Shown here: in pieces, positions 34,698 through 48,376 of the stretch
How the letters are laid out: each line of letters starts with the position of its first letter
How positions within the stretch are numbered: the first letter of the stretch is position 1
NCBI GenBank assembly: GCA_003864495.1
Contig: ML133488.1
Coordinates: 3,508,674-3,572,673 of the forward strand
DNA: 64,000 nucleotides
From: Nemopilema nomurai
Lineage: Eukaryota > Cnidaria > Scyphozoa > Rhizostomeae > Rhizostomatidae
Reading direction: 5' to 3'
Position numbers and translations under genes: made by a program
The notes under the pieces: generated by a model
Told to the model about the DNA's origin: nothing
The model's database searches: none
Seen by the model: the letters and a program-made list of their open reading frames with translations, nothing else

Positions 34698-36001
34698 CTG
34701 AAAGTAGAGAATATGTAATACAATAATATGTAATGACTTAGGAAAATTCTTTTCAGAAGGGTACAGATTCTGTCCAATTGTATGGAGCTGTTGGCCAGGA
34801 TTGAACTCCAGCTTGCTGCTTCAAAAACAAACACTCATTTCACTAAGCAAAATGACACAATTAAGTGAGAGCCACTGAAGGAATCACTGAAGCCAACAGC
34901 AGACATTTCACAATATATGATAAGATATTCTATAAATATCATTGTGGTATTGTTTCTAAAATAAACCTGGGGGCAGGTCTTTTAAGGATTGCATATCAGA
35001 TAAAAATAAACTGAAAGGAAATTTTAAGACTTATTTCTGCTTATAGCATTTTCTAGACATTAAGCTTTGACTGAATAGACAATTCTGGGTAATGGAAAGT
35101 GGCAATAGAATTACACAATTAAAGCTCTGTGTTTGTCCTGTAGACTTTGAATTGAGTAATAGAGTTTCACAGCAAAGCATTCAATATTTTTCACTCTCCA
35201 TTAACTGAATTACCAAAAAAGGAAATATAACAGAAAGCCCCCATGTTTGACTTTTTTGCACATCATTGGAAGCCAAAGCAACTATTAAAAACCAAAATGA
35301 GGATGAAACGCGTAGAAGTTGAAGCCATAATTAAATCTTTACATTGTTTGTGACAAAGATATTTGCTCAATCTATCATTGTTTCCTTGAGTTTTTCATTT
35401 TGTAAAGTAGGATCTGCATCTGATACCAATTGATATAAGAAAAATATTTATCATGCTACTGGAAAATATTTCTTAATCTTTGAAAAGTTAGAGAATAACT
35501 GAATGTCACTAAAAAGTAGATATTACTTTGTGAAAAGCAAAAAATAGAGTATATTAAGTTTCCAAACATACAAACATATGACTTAATCCAAAAGATGAGC
35601 TGATTTTCGGGATAAAGTTCTATGTAAATATAAAGTGTATGTAAGTAAACTCAAAAACACCTTTTTCGTGCACAGTAGAAAGACTTCAATATTTCCTTCT
35701 TAAACTCGAAACAACCTTTAGAGACGGATTTCGAGCCTTTTCACTGCATAATTTAATATGGAATTGAATATGTACATAAATTAACAGATTGCTAAGCATT
35801 TGCATAAATTTGCATTTATTTTTGATGATGTAAACATACAATGGCGGCTTCTTGATCGATAATTTTATGTAGCCCAGTGGAAGGTCATAAACGCGTTTTA
35901 GAAGAATATAAGTTGGTTCTTAGACTGCTGCTAAATAAGATGACTTATGAAAAGACTTTCTGGAAGCTAAATCAAGCGAATTCCGTTGCCAATATGCTCT
36001 A
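34698..36001. other. intergenic THG1-ZFYVE1
   Basis: AT-rich. Contains the THG1 3' UTR and the promoter/5' UTR of the DFCP1 gene. No other feature recognised. Confidence 0.5.
34960..34965 (+). promoter_or_regulatory. poly(A) signal of THG1
   Basis: AATAAA 263 bases after the THG1 stop codon. Confidence 0.45.
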
Positions 36002-39000
36002 ATGGCGGAGGTTGGTGCTTCGCATTCGAAAAAGGAGGCAACAAAAGCAAAGAATAATTTGCCTGCTGACCCTCATTTAGAGGGTACCCGATCACAACAG
36101 AGCAAATGCGAAAAGTGTCGGAAAAGGCCCCCAATTTACATTTGCATTGACTGCGGTGGTATCGGTATCTGCAAAGACTGCGATAGTGTAATGCACGGTG
36201 GAGCAATGTCTAAGAGCAAGAAAAAGCATCGCATCAAGGACCTGTCTACCTCGAAATTAGTAGAGGCAAAACCAAACGGTTTCATGGAAGAACAGTTGAT
36301 TGATTTCAGTGTTAATGATCTTGACCTGATAGAAAATGAAATCAGTGAACCATCTGCTGTGGAAAGTTTTCTTTTGGTAGACGGCAACGAGAAGCTTCAG
36401 GTAGATGTCGAAATTTTCATTAGCCAACAACAATAGACACTCCGAAGCACTGTGTGCTTGTTTTGGGTGTGTTGATAGCAAAATACCCTTTGAATCATGA
36501 TATTTAGGGAAAGGGCTTAGTCTGTAGCTCAGTCTGTGGCTTCAGGGGCAAAGCTTGTTATTTGTTTTGCATGAATGTACAGTGCCGGTTTACCTCTTGG
36601 AAATGTTGGTATATGATGCATTTTGTGTAAAAAAAATGCATGGAATTCAATGGCCAACTGCATCAAATGTAAATCACATTTAATGCAAATATTTTATTTT
36701 CCATTTTGTAACTTTGACTAATCAACTTTGATAAAGCAACTCTTAGACAGTGATTTCAGAAAATTCTAAAAAATTTGAAAAAATTGTGAACCAGTTATAC
36801 CAGTTATATTTAATGAAACCAGTTATATTTTGTATACATTATTGTACTGGCAGAAAGGCTAGTGCCTAAAGTAACTCTGAGGCTGTGAGATTTGGTGCTT
36901 AATTCATCATCCCTTCCAGAATATCTACTTGAAACTGCAGCCAAAATTTATCTGTTAGAGTATGGCATATAGTAACCTAATGTCAGGTAGGTTTTGTTAA
37001 TTTTGGAAATTAACAACTGCAATCAAACCTTTTTTCTTTTTCCCTAGGTTCATTCAGCAGGTGAATTTGTTCAAAAGCTGAAGTGCGAGGAACTTGTCAG
37101 AGTGAAGGTTGTATCAATTTTTGGAAACACTGGAGATGGAAAATCACACACTCTAAACCATACCTTCTTTGGAGGGAAGGAGGTGTTCAGCACCTCTGCA
37201 TCGCAAGAATCTTGCACAGTTGGTGTTTGGGCAGCATTTGATAAGATTCATAAGGCCCTCATCATTGACACAGAAGGGTTATTGGGTATTTCTGAAAATG
37301 TGAATAAGCGTATGAGACTGCTTTTGAAAATACTTGCCCTGTCTGATGTAGTTATTTATAGGACTAGAGCTGAGAGACTGCATATGGATTTATTTACATT
37401 CATTGGTGATGCATCTGAAGCATATTCAAAGCATTTTAGCAAGGACTTGAAGAATGTCAAAGAGAAGATAAAGACAGATCTGTCACTTTGTAGTCTAGGC
37501 CCTGCTGTTATAATTTTTCAAGAGACTCATTATACTAAGCCACTTGGTGAAGAAGTACACACAAACGGAGAGATGTAAGTACTAAGAATCCTATGAAAAT
37601 TAATCATCCTTGGTCTTATTTTGCAGTACTATCCCTCTTTCCCCTAGGCTTTTGTGTTTACTGAGCAGGGCCAGCTAGTCTGGTCTCCACCAGCATGTAT
37701 CTGCTCCATCACTGATCATTACACAAGTCAAGGCTATGTCCTTGAGGGGCTCTTTCTAGTGATATGACTATTAATTTTTTCATGCTGAAAATATAACAGG
37801 GTGCATTTGTAATGCGTAGTTGTTATTTGCAATGCGGACACAGACAGAATCTGTCTGTTCATTTCATAGACAGAACCGCATGGACAGAATATGGTATATT
37901 AGCCAATCAGGTTAGAGTTTCTCATTGCCATCATAAAGCCGCCATAGGTATCAGAATTACACGTTAACACCTTGTTTAGTTGTCAAGATATTATATAGTT
38001 CTTTAGCAACTTGATTTCACTAGAAAGGGATTTATTTGTCTTTGCTTCCTACAAAACTTACTTTGTCAAAGTTGAGAGTTACCCAAGAATCTAAGGTTAA
38101 TTCTTTCTTTTTGGTTGCTGTCCATTTTACAGGACCATATGTAAGTTTTAGGAAAGCCCCTTAGGAAATGTTTGAAATGAAGAGACATATTTTTATGGCC
38201 TTTGTTGATTGATTAGAATATAATGTATGTTTGTGGTTTGGAAATCTTACATGTTTTGATAATTTTCATGGAAACTTTCCAAGGAAGTTATTTGAATATA
38301 ATTTAATCTTGTTCAGCATGTGACATTTCTATCAATAGAACCACATCATGTTATGTTATTGTATCTTTGATATAATTATTTGATTTTCTTTCTAGGTCCA
38401 TCCGTGCTCCAGAGGACATTTTACGAGAAAACTTTGACAATGTTCAAAGAGATCCTCATGCATTCAGTTCTATGACCTACCTTGGCACCCAGACTGCTAC
38501 ACACCCAACTGACTTCACTGGTCTATTGCAATCCGTTGAAATGCACCTAAAAAATACATCTGTCAGATCTGCAAGGTCCTTATCTGTCATCTACAATGCC
38601 CTTGTGGTGAGAAATTCTTTGTACCACTTTTCTTATCATTTTGTTGGATGAGGAAGCAATAGACAAAATGAAGCATACAGTTTTGATCTTATACATAGCT
38701 ACATGTTTAAGAAATATTTGAATTAATCATATCAATTCAAGTAGGTTATCTTTACAGTGTGTACTTACAAGTCCTACACACAAAGTTTTGACAATTTCGC
38801 TGAAAACTTTCATTTTTCTTATTCAGTCATTAAATCTATGAGCACTCTGTTAATTTTCTATTTACACATTGATTTTACCCCTTTTATTTAAACATTTAAT
38901 ATTAAAATCAATATTTGTCTTGCTTTTGTGATTATGATAGCCATGGGCTTCCTTTTTAGCTTCTGAATGAAAAGTTTGCAGGTGATATTGATCATGACAT

Positions 39001-42000
39001 CCCAAGCAGCTTTCCAGATGAATATTTCACTTGTTCTGCAAGATGCCCATCTTGCCAGTAAGGACAATTTTTTAACTTTCATACCTCTTTCATAACTTTC
39101 ATAGTGATTACTGATGAATGAGTAATGATACAGAGTGCATGTTGGTGTGTTCTATTTAATATAAAGCATGTATTCTTTAGGAAATCACCAATATTGTTGA
39201 TGAATTAGTTGTATTGCTAAACATTATGGTAATTTTATTATAATGTTTTGCTGTATAGCTGAAAGCTAACAAATCTTTCATCTTCTCAAAACTAACATCA
39301 AACTAACAGCTGAAATCAATTTTTTCTTTCAAGTGCAAGGTGTGAATGTAGTATGAGCCACGAGAGAGATGGACTGAAGCACAGTTCTAATACCAGATGC
39401 AAGTACCAAGCGCAATTTGACAACAGGGTGTTCCTGTGCAGGGTGAGTTTTGAGATTGTTAGTTTGTGTTTCTAATCATACAAATGAGAAGTGGCTTTGA
39501 ATGTAAAGGAAGGTGATGTTTGAGGCATTCGCTTGCACATGCCCAGTCAAATTAGTTAGTTAGTCAATGACCTATCAGTAAAATGCATGGAGATGATGAA
39601 GATTTCATATGACCCACAATCATTCAGGAAATGTTGAGAAAGCCAGCGTTTTACTGGTTTTGAGTGACCATAAAATCCAAATGGGCGCCTAAAGCAAACC
39701 AAGGTGTTTCATTTTGCAAGAGATCTGCCAAAAGACGGTTTTAAACGCCAATACATTGCCAAAACGTCTGGTTATTATGCTCGTTGTAAAGAAGATTTCA
39801 GATTTCGTGGAAACAGCAGATTAAGTCGGATAAAACAATGGGGCTTCAAAAGACGCAAAGACTCAAAAGAGAAAAAAAGATGTGCTAACTGAGGACAATA
39901 AGTGTGAATTTTAATCAGCACCGAATATCTTTTCGCTTTAGCACCGAATATCCAATCGCTTTATTGTTGAAGTTCATTTTTGCTTTGTTACTTTTTAGTC
40001 TTTAAGAGAGCCTTCTTTGTTAGAGATGATTTTGTATGTGAACCCTAACGTGAATTTTGCAAGTATAAGATGCAGCTAGTTAACTGGCTGTTCAGATACA
40101 GTAAACAGGTCAATTTTTTGTCAGCAGAGATCTCAATATTTCTATACCCATAAGCATTCAATTTGGTATTTACAACTAGGCTATATATTAGTAATTTTTC
40201 TTTTTTAAATTTTCATTCGAAACATTCGAGTGTCACACGCATTGACATACACATTACTTTAGTCGGTTGAAATGGCGGAAAGTGAGATGAGTCAGTGTTT
40301 GCTCCAACTTCAAAAATATGCCCGTGCTGGATAACCTTGCAGCGGCCAATGTAGAAGTCTTTCACACGGGAATTTCACAGACCCATGGAATTTCACCGTC
40401 CTGCTGTGTCATTGCGATGATCATCCTGCAACCGTTTTTAGTTACGGGGAACCACACAAATGGCAAATAAGGGTATACTTGAAATCTGATATTATTGATC
40501 AACAGTTTATTGTATGTCATTTTTCAGGTTTGTTATGAGAAAGGTGTCGAGTCTGTCGTCATCCCGAAGACATCTGAGTCAGCCGACTCTGCGTGGTATG
40601 GACTAGCGAAATACGCCTGGGCTGGGTATGAAAAACTTAATGACTTCTTCTGCTCAAAATTCAAGACATCTCTTTGCATCTCCTTCATAGAGAGAGAGAA
40701 CTCTTTGCACTTCCCTCATATTTTTGCCTCCTGTGATTGACTTCTGATAAAGTAAAGATGATTCCTCTCAGAGTTTTTGTTCCTGTGAATGTTCCTTCAA
40801 GATCAAAAGATTCAAATTCAGTTCAGGATATGAATCACAGCTCACAGCCCAACCCCCAAAATATATTTCTCATTTACTATCAAACGATTTTGAATTGCTT
40901 TTTTAGTTAGGCCTACTTCCTATTACGCCTATAAAAAGACACATTTGGAAAATTATCTCTGTTGAATCCTCAATGAATGCATGTTTCTATATGCAGTTTT
41001 TTGAGTAATTATAATTAAAGTGTTTCAAGCGAGACGTCGAGTTAGCAGAGCTGGTAAACCATTTTTAACAAAATAATGCAATTAAGTTTTTGCAAATAAA
41101 TCTGTATGAATTGAGTTTCCTTCTCTGCTCTGCAGCTACGTATTGGAATGCCCAGAGTGTGGCGTCATATACCGAAGTAGGCAGTTCTGGTATGGGAACA
41201 GGGATCCAATGGAGACTGCTGTAAGAGCTGAAATTCGACATGTGTGGCCTGGGGTATGTTTTCTAGCAGCAATCTTTCTTTGTATAGTGCAAAGCAACAG
41301 TTATATATTGGGACTTAGGTTGTCACATGGTTTTTGTACCATAAACACTCAAGCGTTGCATTGCTAAGGAAGAATGCGATCACAAAGTCGCATTACATGG
41401 ATTTTAGACTTTCGTACATTTGGAACGTGACTGCCAGTCCTGTGGTCATAGTTGGAGTCCCATCGCCTCCTCAGGCCGTTTCGCGTTTGCTGACCTGTGT
41501 TTGCATTCGAGATGAGTTCTCTCAGCTGTGAATTCACTCTTCTAGACGCGCATCATGCAAGGCAGCCACAATGCAGTTCGCCGCATCATCGATGGCATGC
41601 ATGCATTTGCTGAAAAGATTGGTCACGTGGGCGCGAAGCCAACCAAGGTTGTGTCCAACTGGGTCACCGATAAAGTTGCGCCCTCATACTGGGTACCAAA
41701 TTATCAGATTCTGGTAGGTGTGGCATATGTTTCTTATCTAGAATGCCTTGTTTGAAAAATGATCAATTCTTTCATACATGCTTCTTAATTTGACACTGAC
41801 TTTTCGGAAAGGACGAGGTTGGGGGCAATTCTAAGTGAACTTAGTAAAATCTCCTTTTTATTTCGTAGGTTTAAGATAGCTTCGACGTCTGTTATTGTGA
41901 CTGTCGACTGATCTGAAACTTAGCAACCTATCCATAAATCAAAAGCACAATCTTTGAACGCAAATAAATTAGTGAATTATGGTACCTGTTTGCATATGAT

Positions 42001-43529
42001 TCAGTCTCGAAGAATCATTACAACTTAAGCAACATCTACTAGCAATACTTAAAACGGCCATCTAACCAGACCATCTAACAACAAAGCCTAGAAGCTAGCA
42101 AGAGTCCTTAAAGGTAATATAATGAATAATTTAATGTCATATCAACAGCTACGTAAGAATAACATAGAAAACACTGGGCTGAAATATAGATATGGATGGG
42201 GAGGGTGGCAAATAAAAGGGCCGAAAAAATTCTGGGGTCCCCTTGCGCCCACATAACGCCACCTAGAGATGGCGTCATCATACTTGCTTTAATGAAACCG
42301 GTTGCTTACTTAACTCAAACATATAGGCACACGGTATGTCGAACTGTAGACTTTAGTAGACGTTTGGCTTTAGATATCGCCACAATAAACTGCTTGAAAA
42401 ATCATCGATGAACTCTTCTCAGGAATGCTTCAGTTGTGGGAAAGACTTTGGAGAGTTTGACAAGAAGCACCACTGCAGGGCCTGTGGGCAGGGGTTCTGT
42501 GACGAGTGTACAACGAGCCGCGTGCCCGTGCCAGATAGAGGCTGGGGAGACGAACCGGTCCGTGTCTGCGATGAATGCTCCAAGAAATACGAGGCCGTGA
42601 ACAAGCTGTTTGAGAGGCAAAGGTCCTTAGACCTAAAGTGAGTCTGCTATGTTGGTCTAGAAAACGTCACTGAAGCCGTGTTTTGTCACGCATGTCGCAA
42701 ACTGTGAATAAGAAAGAATAAGCAATTCTGTTCAATAGCTGTGTTTGCTAGTGGCAAGCTTGTTGGCTCAGGTGAATTATTTTTGTGCCCCTGTTTCGCT
42801 GAGCTGGTTAGCTCAATACCAGGTTGATTCAGTATTGGTCATCCTTAGGCTTGTTGACCTTGCATCGAGTTTCTATTCACAGCCTTGCCCTTGTTAATCA
42901 AACAAGCCAATCTCTCTTGGCATCAGTATCAGATTTCCTCAGACTCCAGGCTTGCTTCCTCTGTCACTTATGGTGACCTGTCGCATTTAAATGCTGACAT
43001 ATATTTTCCTGTTTGTGTTATGTATTTGCTGTATGCCTTTAGCACTATTATTGCCCCGCTGTGGTTCGAAAACCTATGGCAGCCAAATGCTACTAATCGG
43101 CATTTCCCCTTCAGTGCTCTGATGGAGGCCATTAATGACGACCCTGAGTTGGAAACAGGGGAGCTAGTGGCTGTCAAAACCAGCGAGAACATTCCTGCGC
43201 AGTATCCCCCAGAAGTTCTCACCAATCGCAAACTCACTGAGAGTCTGCAATCCACCGTGTCGTTCATCTCCAGCACCCTGGAGTACCCAAAAGAGTATGT
43301 CGTTGATGTACTAGCCAGGCCTTCTTACTGGGTTCCGGATTCTGAAATCAAGGCTTGTTTTTGCTGCGGAGAAGGCTTCAAAGCCTCTGCATCCAAGCAT
43401 CACTGCCGGTCATGTGGACAGGGATTTTGCGACAGCTGCTCTCAAGAGAGGCTGCCTGTGCCATCACGAGGCTGGGACTACCCCGTTAGAGTGTGTACGT
43501 TTTGTGCCAACAAGAAAGGGCCCCTTTAG
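36002..43529 (+). CDS. ZFYVE1: double FYVE-containing protein 1 (DFCP1)
   Basis: Ten exons in phase: 36002-36400, 37048-37574, 38396-38606, 38960-39057, 39334-39442, 40528-40625, 41136-41253, 41546-41713, 42423-42637 and 43115-43529 (stop TAG); 785 residues against 777 in human. An N-terminal Cys/His zinc segment (CEKCRKRPPIYICIDC, about 37-75) leads to SFLLVDGNEKLQ and a P-loop NTPase domain with GNTGDGKSHTLNH, QESCTVGVW and DTEGLLG. A Cys-rich middle (CECSMSHE; ECPECGVIYRSRQFWYG) precedes two FYVE fingers, FDKKHHCRACGQGFCDEC and SKHHCRSCGQGFCDSC, each with the R(R/K)HHCR-type PI3P-binding patch. Human DFCP1 is an ATPase marking omegasomes, where autophagosomes form at PI3P-rich ER membrane, and also lipid droplets. 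Domain order and key residues are conserved, so the same role is likely. Confidence 0.96.
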
Positions 43530-45868
43530 CATATCAATTTCCTGGAACATTTTGTGATTGATCTATCTTTTTTTTGTTTTCATGTTGGTATAGGGCGTTT
43601 GAATGTATCCCCTTGGATATGTTAGTTTTTTACAAATTGACCTACTATGATTTTAAGGTCAGTTTTACTAAGGCCCACCGCCGGTTATGTTGCGTCACCT
43701 AATGGCCTCAGATCCAAGAAACATTGTGCTCTTATCCTGCTGTTTCTCGTTCAACCCTTCATGAATTGTCAACGTCAAGAACCTTGTTAGTGACTCCGTG
43801 TACAACTTCCCACTGCTTACTTTGTTTAAACACCTTCAATTCTGAGTTTGTCAATTGTCTTTTGTTTGTCCTTGATTTCCAAAGGATATTTTTTGTGCAT
43901 ATTGCCAATTTTTCCTAGAGGATTCAAATTCGAGCATTTATCTTTCCTCTGAATTTTGTTTTGGCATTTTATCAATTATGCCCTTTGTCAAAGCGTTTGT
44001 GCTAGTAATAAGTTGGTAAATTAGTTCTGCGTACAATATCTCCCAGCAAAGCATTTGAAATTGTATATTTATAAAAATCTGTAAAAAGTAAAAAAATTCT
44101 GGTAAAAATGTTCTCAAATAAAATCTTAGAATAGTTCACCATAGTTAATACCTTCAGAATTATTTAGCATACTACTTTGCTCTATATCCCTTTAAAGTTT
44201 TCCAAATATGAAAATTTTTTATTGCATTAGTTAGCAATACGTTCAAATTTGTTCTTAATGATTCTCTACCCTGAAATACCCGACCTAGGTTAATGTCTCA
44301 TATATAAATATATAGTCGCTGAAAGTCTACAGAGGCTTGCTATTTGTACGCCCTTGGCATTGAACATGATCTCCAGAGGCCTGCATCTGCGCTCAATAGA
44401 TTGATGAATTTATATGTACACCTAAATTTGATCAGAGTTATGGTTTAAATGTTGATCAGTGCGTTGATTTTTATTTGTTGTTTTGGATCTGGGTTTCTCT
44501 TGATTGTCTTGGAAGCAGGTAGTTTTTTCTCCAGTGTGCCTCACTCAGAAAGTTCCTCACTTCTGCTTATCTGTTAGCAGCGGCTGCGACAGGCAACTGG
44601 ATGCTATAGAAAGGACCTACTCTAGTCAGAAACGAAGCTTGCTTTACCTGATTTTATAGCTTTAATCTATCGTTTCTAAGTTCGATGTCACCCAATAAAT
44701 CTTGGCTGATTGATAATGAGGCTGCCAATCATATTTGGTGTGACGTAAGAAGATAGCCTTTAAATTGATAGTTGATCACGCCAATTTAAAGCATGATTCA
44801 CCGTTGTTTCAGTCAACTGTCCGTGTAACTTGTTCGTGACAGCTAGGCGTGCATTAGACCAACCTTCATACGCCCATTGGTGGTTAGGCCGTTGATGCCT
44901 GAAGATGGTTGTCGTTGGTTTACAACGAACGAGGAAATAGAGGCCGTTCCCCCTGTTGCAGTGAAGGTCAACTCGGCGCCTGCGCAACGAATAGATCTCC
45001 AAACATTTAGATGACGTAAAGAGAAGAGGGTGCTTCCAATGCCTTTATGTAATTTTGTTCCATTTTGTGTCTATGGTTTCAATCGTCGATATTTCTATAT
45101 CCCCAGTTTCAACAACTGATAAAAGGCTTGCTCTCGTGTCGTGAAATTCCACTCCCTCGCTGAGTTGAAAAATCTTGCCATTGTCATCTCCCTGGAAAAA
45201 TCTTGCCCTTGGGCAAGTCTCCATAATTTGCAAAATGTCAGTTTGCTTAACCTAATAGGAACAGGCGTCTTCTAATTTGCCTGTGAGCCTCGCCAAATGA
45301 ACTCGGATTTCTCTAATGAGACGCGTGGTGCTGTGGTTATTGACTGGTTAGAGAATAACAAAAAATGATACAAATCAGCTTTCGTTTACTTCAAATCAAA
45401 GATCTATCAATTTTTCAATAGAAGCTTTTCTGGATCCTCCTATAGACATTGACTACAAGTTGTCTTCAGCCAGAAATAACGAAGCAGATGTTATATAGAA
45501 GCGGGTCATGCGAGTTTCTAGATTTAATGCCAAGTACTAGAGTGCATTGGTTGAATCACTCGGAAGCAGAAAATCATAGTGTATGTTGTAAGTAAGGAAT
45601 AAAACCCCTTACTCTACATCGTCTTCTCTTTATCTAGAATGCAAGGTTGGCGACGGACGAAGAAAGGATTGGCATTTGAGGTTAACCGCCACTTCTAATC
45701 ATCGTCCATTCGAATAAAACAGTAAATCACTAAAGCTACACCGATTGAGATGAGTCCACGACTGGGCCACCTTATGCAAGAAGTTGTGTAAGACCGTAGA
45801 AAGGCAGCTTAATAGGCAGACTCCTTCTGTCACACACAGATTGGAGCACCTTACCAGATGGAGGAGGT
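43530..45868. other. intergenic ZFYVE1 to hAT remnant
   Basis: ZFYVE1 3' UTR, then no supported gene. The segment 44760-45010 has a base composition unlike its flanks and an 80-codon minus ORF without recognisable family; it may be repeat debris. Confidence 0.45.
44117..44122 (+). promoter_or_regulatory. possible poly(A) signal of ZFYVE1
   Basis: AATAAA about 590 bases after the ZFYVE1 stop. Confidence 0.4.
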
Positions 45869-45893
45869 GGCTCACCCCCCCCCCCCCCCCCCC
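45869..45893. repeat. poly(C) tract
   Basis: Uninterrupted run of about 25 C (G on the other strand), interrupted only by flanking A. A single G-run this long may slip in sequencing. Confidence 0.9.
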
Positions 45894-46218
45894 ACTATTT
45901 TTCGAAATTCGGTCCCAACACGAGTAAAATTCGGTCCCACAAAAATATTTTTAATAATTATTGCTAAATTCTTATGCTCTTCTCTACTGCTCACAGCAAA
46001 CTTCGCTTTCTCTTCATTTGGAGTTCAATTTTCGTTAAGGAATGCATTCTAGGTTCCATAATCCCAGATCCTCGAGTCTCGTGTTTCGTGAGTCCAGATT
46101 TTTGTGCTACTTGAGCGATGATAGGACACTTTTGTCAGTTGATCATTAGATACATTTGTGTCAGTTGATCCCTGATCGTTGATTTTTAAGTTTTATAATA
46201 CTCATTCTCATTTAACTA

Positions 46219-48376
46219 ATGCCTAACATTCGCTTCAAAGTAAAGTGCGGTATTTGCAAGAAGTCAATTGACAATGACTACAAATCGAAGCATTGTAAAC
46301 TTGCACATCCCAAGTATAATGCGAAGACGCTGCCTGTACTACCAGAAAAAGACCAGAAAAGTTTGGTAAGCTTTGTTGTGATGGCTAACTTAAATGCTCT
46401 TAACTTAAATTAACTTAAATGGTTAACTCATATGAAATTGTATTTAAATTTTAAAAACAGTACACTTAGACCATAGTTATTTCTTTCAGTTTACATTTTT
46501 ACATCGATTCTATTCTTTTTAGTTTGCAACATCCATTTTTCAAAGACAACCCAGTTCCAGTAGTTCCAGTGTTTCACAAGGCATTGAACATCCGATCACT
46601 TTCTCGTATAATTCTCCTGGTCATTTTTCATCAACTTCAGAAACGGAGACTGATACACGCTTTTTTTATAAGGAACCACTTTATAAGGAGCCTACATGTA
46701 GAAGGCCAAAATATTTAAAGAACTTTTACTACTAAAAAAGAAATCCCTAAGGAACTTCTCGATTTGAAATATTTTTATAACTGCAAGCATCAAGAACTAA
46801 AAAGCCGGTTCCATTCAGTTGCAGCCAATACTCGCATAGATTGTTTGCTTTTCTTGTGTCAAGTGCTTTATTGGGTAGTTCGCGAGTGTGCTGTCTCGTG
46901 TAAATTGGTTTCGAAATATGGCAAGTTCCGAGCTAAATGTTCGGCACGACTTCAGAATGACATTAAGAATGGACACAAATACGGTTTTCACAAACGTGTA
47001 CCTTTGTACGACTAGTACCACTAAGCTTTTTTCAAGAGCAAAGTGTACGAGATGCTAACTCTAACTCTTAGCTAACTTTAGGATTTGTGGAGAGTCATAT
47101 ATATTTGTAAAACTAGTTCCTTGTACCGTGTACGAACAAAGGATGCAAATGTGTTAATATTAGGTGTCTACATAAGAGGAAAAACAAGCTAGAAAAACAA
47201 TGGAAATGCGTCTGGATACGTATGTATGAGCTGAGTCAATCCATAGCGTAGTCCTTAAAATAATACTTATAATAGAGGGTGGGTTACCTTAGTGGAAGTG
47301 TTCCTACTAGTATACGCAATGCAACAAAGAGTGCGATGCAAGATGACGCAAAATGTTTACGCGCAAACAAGTATGACTAACGCTGGGTGAGTGAATGAAT
47401 AGGGCAAAGGAAATGCGCGAACGAGGCAGGTAAGAGCGAGGCTTAGCGCTTGGAGTAGCGGTATTACACTCGCCCCTCTCTCTATTAAGTGCTAAGGCTG
47501 ATTGATGTGCAGTGAAAATTAAGGAACTTTTAAGGAACTTTTGGTACTAAAATCTGACGATTTGAGCTGTACGAATAAGGAACTTCTGGAACTAGGCCTT
47601 GAGGTAGGTTCCTTATAAAAAAGCGTGTACTACAACAGAAGTCACAGTTCCTAATCTCCAGCAGGTAGGTAAAGACCCACTGTCAACCAACAAAGAAGCC
47701 TCTACAATATACAGGGTCTTCTCTTGTTTATAAACATCGCGCGCCTGTAAAATAAAGGGGCAGTGGGGGACAGTGGGTCTTTAAAATCACTACATAGCAT
47801 CGGATTCACAGTGTTCATCGTAACGAGGCTAGGCCAGCTTGGAAAATCGAAATTCCTACTAAAGCTCCTTTTTTGGGAAAAGTGGCATTTCAAATCATTG
47901 AGCCTGCAGTTTCCTTCTTGATGCTACCATATTCCAATGATAAAACTGACCCACAAATGATAAGCGCCTTGGTTAATCTTTTCCCGGCAGTTTGCAAGCC
48001 AGATGAGGAGACTCTTATGTTGGAACTTGGCATATTCAAAAGCCACTGTATGGAAAATAAGAAAGATATTCAGGATATCTTTGCAGCTTCCAGTTACAGT
48101 GCAGAGTTCAAGAATCTGTTTCCTTTGACTACAAATTGCAAGAAACTTCTCTTAACGGCACCGATAACAGCAGCATCGAATGAACGCAGTTTTTCAAAGC
48201 AAAAACTGGTCAAATCGCTGATGCGCAGCACCATGAAGCAAGAAAGATTGACTCATGTCATGAAGCTTGCTTGTGAGAAAGATTTAACCGATTCAATTGA
48301 TTTGGAAGAAGTGGTCAAGGCCTGGGCCAAATTGCCAAAAACAGAACGAGTAATTAACATAGGACCAGTTGATTAG
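46219..48376 (+). pseudogene. dead hAT-family transposase with intron, split by a nested MITE
   Basis: The N-terminal piece (46219-46363) starts MPNIRFKVKCGICKKSIDND with a CxxC...HxxxxH zinc finger. After a likely intron (GTAAGC at 46363-46368, acceptor TTTTTAG at about 46521) a Ser-rich stretch follows, broken at 46655 by a MITE. The same register resumes at 47628 with TEVTVPNLQQVGKDPLS. The C-terminal piece, 47873-48376, contains PITAASNERSFSKQKLVKSL, then MRSTMKQERLTHVM, the hAT dimerisation domain close to ZMYM1/ZBED-type proteins. Most of the catalytic RNase-H-like core is absent, so the copy cannot move. An ATTCGGTCCC string near both ends (45910-45945 and about 48498) may mark element limits. 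Confidence 0.75.
46656..47627. mobile_element. 972-bp MITE with TA target site, nested in hAT
   Basis: Ends are inverted: CACGCTTTTTTTATAAGGAA at the left, and its near-exact complement TTCCTTATAAAAAAGCGTG at the right. TA flanks both ends (46654-46655 and 47628-47629), the target duplication of the Tc1/mariner superfamily. No transposase is encoded. Internal AAGGAACTT units recur near both ends. It disrupts the hAT reading frame, so it is the younger insertion. Confidence 0.82.

Noticed and set aside
39704..39892. 62-codon ORF rich in Lys and Arg in a ZFYVE1 intron
   Set aside because: No splice fit to the DFCP1 exons and no family match; could be transposon debris but lacks defined ends.
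44860..44960. CTGAAGA followed by GGAAATA, considered as another hammerhead
   Set aside because: The flanks of CTGAAGA have no complementary strand after the GGAAATA for a stem I, and the bases between the boxes do not pair next to the core. Only a CGTTG/CAACG hairpin is present.
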